Part shown: positions 59,531 through 64,000 of the stretch, piece after piece
Layout: the number at the start of each line of letters is the position of its first letter
Position numbering within the stretch: position 1 is the first letter of the stretch
Source: Mucilaginibacter_A sp041088075
Lineage (GTDB): Bacteria > Bacteroidota > Bacteroidia > Sphingobacteriales > Sphingobacteriaceae
Reading direction: 5' to 3'
Assembly (NCBI RefSeq): GCF_041088075.1
Contig: NZ_JBGCVY010000033.1
Location: 97,635 to 161,634, forward strand
DNA length: 64,000 nt
Notes under the pieces: generated by a model
What the model was told of the DNA's origin: nothing
The model's input: the letters and a program-made list of their open reading frames with translations, nothing else
Databases searched by the model: none
Made by a program: the position numbers and the translations under genes

Positions 59531-60118
59531 ATGGCCATGAACCGGACACAATTTTTAGCCCTGCTTGGTTTGTCTTCTTTCACCTTTTTCAACAAAAAAG
59601 CAATGGCAAAAACAGTACAACCAACCCTGCTTCATTTTAAAGATGATGGCATTATCCCAAACAGCAAATATCCGTTGCTGCATTACCAAAAGGCTTTTAC
59701 ACAAAGCGGTTCTTCGGGCGCGGATTGGCTGGAGCAGCATTTTGCCAAAAACAACTGGACAAATTCCTGGCGCAACGGCGTTTACCCTTTCCACCATTAC
59801 CACAGCACTTCGCACGAAGTTTTGGGCATCTACAGCGGTTCGGCTTTGCTGTTTTTAGGCGGAGAAAAAGGGCAAAAAGTGGAAGTAAAAGCCGGAGACA
59901 TCATCGTGATCCCGGCTGGCGTTGGCCATAAAAATTTAGGCAGCAGTCAGGATTTCGGTGTGGTTGGCGCGTATCCGGATGGCAGAAGCTGGGACATCAT
60001 GCGCGGCCAACCCGGCGACAGGCCAAAAGCAGATGAACGGATTGCGGCGTTGCCGGTTCCGGGTACTGATCCGTTTTTGGGGAAACAGGGTGATGGGTTG
60101 GTTGAGGTTTGGAAGTAG
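59531..60118 (+). CDS. Cupin domain protein with signal-like N-terminus
   Basis: 195 residues from ATG 59531 (MAMNRTQFLALLGLSSFTF); an ATG at 59537 is equally possible. A Tat-less hydrophobic N-terminus is followed by a cupin barrel: FHHYHSTSHEVLGIYSGSALLFLGG and GDIIVIPAGVGHKNLGSS, with the metal-binding His cluster present. Function unknown. The G of its TAG stop codon is the first base of the first CRISPR repeat; no base lies between gene and array. Confidence 0.85.
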   Translation: MAMNRTQFLALLGLSSFTFFNKKAMAKTVQPTLLHFKDDGIIPNSKYPLLHYQKAFTQSGSSGADWLEQHFAKNNWTNSWRNGVYPFHHYHSTSHEVLGIYSGSALLFLGGEKGQKVEVKAGDIIVIPAGVGHKNLGSSQDFGVVGAYPDGRSWDIMRGQPGDRPKADERIAALPVPGTDPFLGKQGDGLVEVWK

Positions 60119-63100
60119 TTGTGATTTGCTTTCATTCTTTGAATTACTGATATTTACCACAACATCGCCTATTTAAAAGAAGAAGATCTGAAAGTTGTGA
60201 TTTGCTTTCATTCTTTGAATTACTGATATTTACCACAACTTTGCATTGTTCCGCATGAGGAAACCATAAGTTGTGATTTGCTTTCATTCTTTGAATTACT
60301 GATATTTACCACAACAATGCGGGTTGGCATTATGATATCGGTTATGTTGTGATTTGCTTTCATTCTTTGAATTACTGATATTTACCACAACAACTTTATC
60401 GTTCATGCCATAAATGCTTACGTTGTGATTTGCTTTCATTCTTTGAATTACTGATATTTACCACAACCAACTGAAATGGTGCAACGAAAACCAGGCAGTT
60501 GTGATTTGCTTTCATTCTTTGAATTACTGATATTTACCACAACCATCGATATCAAAGGATTTTACAAGATTCTGTTGTGATTTGCTTTCATTCTTTGAAT
60601 TACTGATATTTACCACAACGATAAAGGTGAATTGGAGTGGTCAAAAGCTGTTGTGATTTGCTTTCATTCTTTGAATTACTGATATTTACCACAACTTTTC
60701 TTCCTTGTATAATGTAAACATTTTTGTTGTGATTTGCTTTCATTCTTTGAATTACTGATATTTACCACAACTTGGGGCAACGAACTTGACATCAAGGCTT
60801 TGTTGTGATTTGCTTTCATTCTTTGAATTACTGATATTTACCACAACAGTATCAACTGTCCCGCTAACGCGTTTTCGTTGTGATTTGCTTTCATTCTTTG
60901 AATTACTGATATTTACCACAACAAATGTTTGATGTACAAATAAACGGCGGTAGTTGTGATTTGCTTTCATTCTTTGAATTACTGATATTTACCACAACTA
61001 AACCGCAGTTTGCTCCCAACATGGGTTAGTTGTGATTTGCTTTCATTCTTTGAATTACTGATATTTACCACAACAAACTTTAACCGCTCAACAATCATTA
61101 ACCTGTTGTGATTTGCTTTCATTCTTTGAATTACTGATATTTACCACAACAAATGCACCTACAACGTTTAAAACAAACGGTTGTGATTTGCTTTCATTCT
61201 TTGAATTACTGATATTTACCACAACAAAGCCCCTGCGCAGGCATTTAAGAGAACTTGTTGTGATTTGCTTTCATTCTTTGAATTACTGATATTTACCACA
61301 ACAATAATGAAGTTTGCGATTTGGGAAAAGCTGTTGTGATTTGCTTTCATTCTTTGAATTACTGATATTTACCACAACTTTATTTTAATGCACCTTTTTG
61401 GGGTGGTTGTTGTGATTTGCTTTCATTCTTTGAATTACTGATATTTACCACAACGAGGTGCGCGTTTACGTTCCGTTCCCAGTTGTTGTGATTTGCTTTC
61501 ATTCTTTGAATTACTGATATTTACCACAACAAAGGTTTATTGTGTTCGAAATAGATTCTGTTGTGATTTGCTTTCATTCTTTGAATTACTGATATTTACC
61601 ACAACTAGTGTGAAAAATAACTACCGGCCTTTTTGGTTGTGATTTGCTTTCATTCTTTGAATTACTGATATTTACCACAACAACAAATCATTTACGCCGC
61701 GTGTAGAATTTGTTGTGATTTGCTTTCATTCTTTGAATTACTGATATTTACCACAACTGCCGGAAGCTTCTTTTAATAAGATGCTAAGTTGTGATTTGCT
61801 TTCATTCTTTGAATTACTGATATTTACCACAACGCTGTTATCCTGAATAACAACATCGGTATCGTTGTGATTTGCTTTCATTCTTTGAATTACTGATATT
61901 TACCACAACTTCCTTAACAAATGTTTTTTGGTACGCCCGTTGTGATTTGCTTTCATTCTTTGAATTACTGATATTTACCACAACCATATTTGCCAACCTT
62001 ACAAAGCTGGCCAGTTGTGATTTGCTTTCATTCTTTGAATTACTGATATTTACCACAACACAACACGCCACCCGCAACAACCATTAGCAGTTGTGATTTG
62101 CTTTCATTCTTTGAATTACTGATATTTACCACAACTGTGAATGGGAGGAATGCGACTGCCACGCTGTTGTGATTTGCTTTCATTCTTTGAATTACTGATA
62201 TTTACCACAACAAGAGGCATTGATATTGGAACGCGTTTTGAGTTGTGATTTGCTTTCATTCTTTGAATTACTGATATTTACCACAACTCTACAACGTGCA
62301 AGGCCGCCTGTGGACACGTTGTGATTTGCTTTCATTCTTTGAATTACTGATATTTACCACAACTCGAGACCGGCGTAATGTACATCGTCATTAGTTGTGA
62401 TTTGCTTTCATTCTTTGAATTACTGATATTTACCACAACGTTTGGCACTTTTTTGTACAATGCGCTCTGTTGTGATTTGCTTTCATTCTTTGAATTACTG
62501 ATATTTACCACAACAACGCAGGAGACGTAGGTATAAGTTACTAGTTGTGATTTGCTTTCATTCTTTGAATTACTGATATTTACCACAACCGCGGCCATCA
62601 GTACCTGATTTTCGGTGCGGTTGTGATTTGCTTTCATTCTTTGAATTACTGATATTTACCACAACTCGCGCAATCGTAGGCACCCTGCCCTCCGTGTTGT
62701 GATTTGCTTTCATTCTTTGAATTACTGATATTTACCACAACTCCTTCTTGTTCTAAGGCCTCCGCCAGTTTGTTGTGATTTGCTTTCATTCTTTGAATTA
62801 CTGATATTTACCACAACAAGTGGCTTTGGAAAGCTTCGCAAAGCACGGTTGTGATTTGCTTTCATTCTTTGAATTACTGATATTTACCACAACAAAGATG
62901 GATTACCTTACGGCCAGTTTGGCGTTGTGATTTGCTTTCATTCTTTGAATTACTGATATTTACCACAACATAAACAAAAATTCTTACGATTAGATAATTG
63001 TTGTGATTTGCTTTCATTCTTTGAATTACTGATATTTACCACAACTATTCAGAAAAATTACAGAACCCTCAGTGGGTTGTGATTTGCTTTCATTCTTTGA

Positions 63101-64000
63101 ATTACTGATATTTACCACAACTATGTGCCAATTTTAGAACTGTCCCTTTTTGTTGTGATTTGCTTTCATTCTTTGAATTACTGATATTTACCACAACGAT
63201 TCTTACACACAGGCATTGTTGCAAAACGTTGTGATTTGCTTTCATTCTTTGAATTACTGATATTTACCACAACTAAATTACCGGCAAACACCAATTTGCA
63301 CTGTTGTGATTTGCTTTCATTCTTTGAATTACTGATATTTACCACAACAGGAGGAACGCGCAGAAGAAGCAAGAGACCGTTGTGATTTGCTTTCATTCTT
63401 TGAATTACTGATATTTACCACAACGAATAGAAACGGTCTGCCGTTGGGTGTGTTGTTGTGATTTGCTTTCATTCTTTGAATTACTGATATTTACCACAAC
63501 CATGCGACCTGTTTTTAATATCCTGAATAAGTTGTGATTTGCTTTCATTCTTTGAATTACTGATATTTACCACAACTAAAGACATTTTAACTGTTAAAGG
63601 TTCTACGTTGTGATTTGCTTTCATTCTTTGAATTACTGATATTTACCACAACGCAGGACGATTGGGGCTATGCCACGGTTTGTTGTGATTTGCTTTCATT
63701 CTTTGAATTACTGATATTTACCACAACAAAGTAAAGTGGTTTAACACTCAAAAAGGGTTGTGATTTGCTTTCATTCTTTGAATTACTGATATTTACCACA
63801 ACCGGAACGGGGCGGTATCTGGCTGATCTACGGTTGTGATTTGCTTTCATTCTTTGAATTACTGATATTTACCACAACTTCTTGTTCCACGGGGGCTTTG
63901 CCCTGCACGTTGTGATTTGCTTTCATTCTTTGAATTACTGATATTTACCACAACTGGTTGGAAAAAGGTCAGGCGGGTCAATGCGTTGTGATTTGCTTTC
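60118..64000. CRISPR. Large CRISPR array, 46-bp repeat, 51 complete repeats plus one cut by the window
   Basis: The 46-bp repeat begins GTTGTGATTTGCTTTCATTC and ends GATATTTACCACAAC; its ends are GTTGTG and CACAAC, a 6-bp inverted repeat. I located 51 full repeats (first 60118-60163, last full 63909-63954) and a 52nd starting at 63985 that runs off the window. The 51 spacers are 29-31 bp, mostly 30. All repeats read appear identical, including the first one next to the cupin gene, so no degenerate trailer end is visible. A 46-48-bp repeat with ~30-bp spacers fits Bacteroidota type II-C (Cas9) arrays; the type assignment is inference because no cas gene, leader or tracrRNA is in the window. 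Confidence 0.98.

Noticed and set aside
61759..61787. A CRISPR spacer containing AGCTTCTTTTA, close to the dispersed 12-mer
   Set aside because: One mismatch in a single spacer among 51 is compatible with chance; no sign that spacers target the motif.
60752..63850. Reading frames of 60-97 codons with repeated VVVNISNSKNESKSQ units
   Set aside because: They are translations of the CRISPR repeat and its spacers, not genes.

Overview
The window looks like a chromosomal segment of a Bacteroidota bacterium, most likely a Sphingobacteriaceae member (Mucilaginibacter- or Pedobacter-like). The family is inferred from gene content read by eye, not from a phylogeny: a GH97 glycosidase, DUF1501/DUF1800 pair, DUF2723 (GT117) membrane protein, head-GIN DUF2807 protein, DAHP synthase fused to chorismate mutase, a single-chain E1 alpha/beta ketoacid dehydrogenase, CocE/NonD hydrolase beside an M1 peptidase, and a tmRNA tag ending NGENNYALAA. 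Most of it is moderate-GC housekeeping sequence, interrupted by AT-richer accessory genes and ended by a very large CRISPR array.

Layout. 1-9.4 kb: end of a DUF2130 gene, small antitoxin-like genes, a beta-propeller phosphoesterase lipoprotein, an aldo/keto reductase, a DUF2278 protein, a repeat-rich gap and a GH97 glycosidase. 9.5-16 kb: tmRNA, aminotransferase, DUF1573 protein, branched-chain ketoacid dehydrogenase E1, a Xre-RES toxin-antitoxin pair and a possible small RNA. 16.3-20.9 kb: aromatic amino acid operon pheA - DAHPS/chorismate mutase - aroA - aroC, preceded by a Phe/Tyr-rich leader peptide and a terminator hairpin (classical attenuation layout). 20.9-22.6 kb: AT-rich accessory genes (PD-(D/E)XK-like protein, orphan HigA). 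22.6-28.9 kb: S4 protein - aroB - sterol desaturase, then proline dehydrogenase, a GT39 transferase and an outer-membrane-like protein. 29-30.4 kb: AT-rich caspase-like gene. 30.6-39 kb: DUF2807, M1 peptidase, CocE hydrolase, oxidoreductase, pth, rplY, prs, tRNA-Gln. 39-51.5 kb: DUF2723 protein, a lipoprotein, a REP-associated transposase with palindromic arms, ankyrin protein, catalase, two ABC exporters, TMEM220 protein. 51.6-53 kb: an AbiEii-like two-gene cassette flanked by a duplicated 3' end of the neighbouring DUF1501 gene. 53-60.1 kb: DUF1501/DUF1800, CHAD/CYTH, sugar isomerase, cupin. 60.1-64 kb: 51 complete 46-bp CRISPR repeats with no cas gene in the window.

The strongest unexplained signal is a 12-bp motif, ATGCTTCTTTTA, with alternate forms ATACTGTTTTTA, ATGCTGTTTTTA and ATACTTCTTTTA. 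By hand I count 70 exact copies on both strands in the 60 kb outside the CRISPR array, about one per 860 bp. Many are followed one helical turn later by an A-rich tract resembling TAAAAATTGGTG. Copies lie mainly just after genes, often as inverted pairs that form terminator-like hairpins, but 18 lie inside coding sequence. The interval 20722-22632 and the caspase gene have none. The density and arrangement resemble the DNA uptake sequences of Pasteurellaceae and Neisseriaceae. That function is a hypothesis; I do not recall such a system being described in Bacteroidota.

Two places (51.6-53.1 kb and 58.8-59.35 kb) show a gene whose 3' end is duplicated on the far side of a small inserted gene set. 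This suggests cassette-like insertion at gene 3' ends, each time with the 12-bp motif at the boundary.
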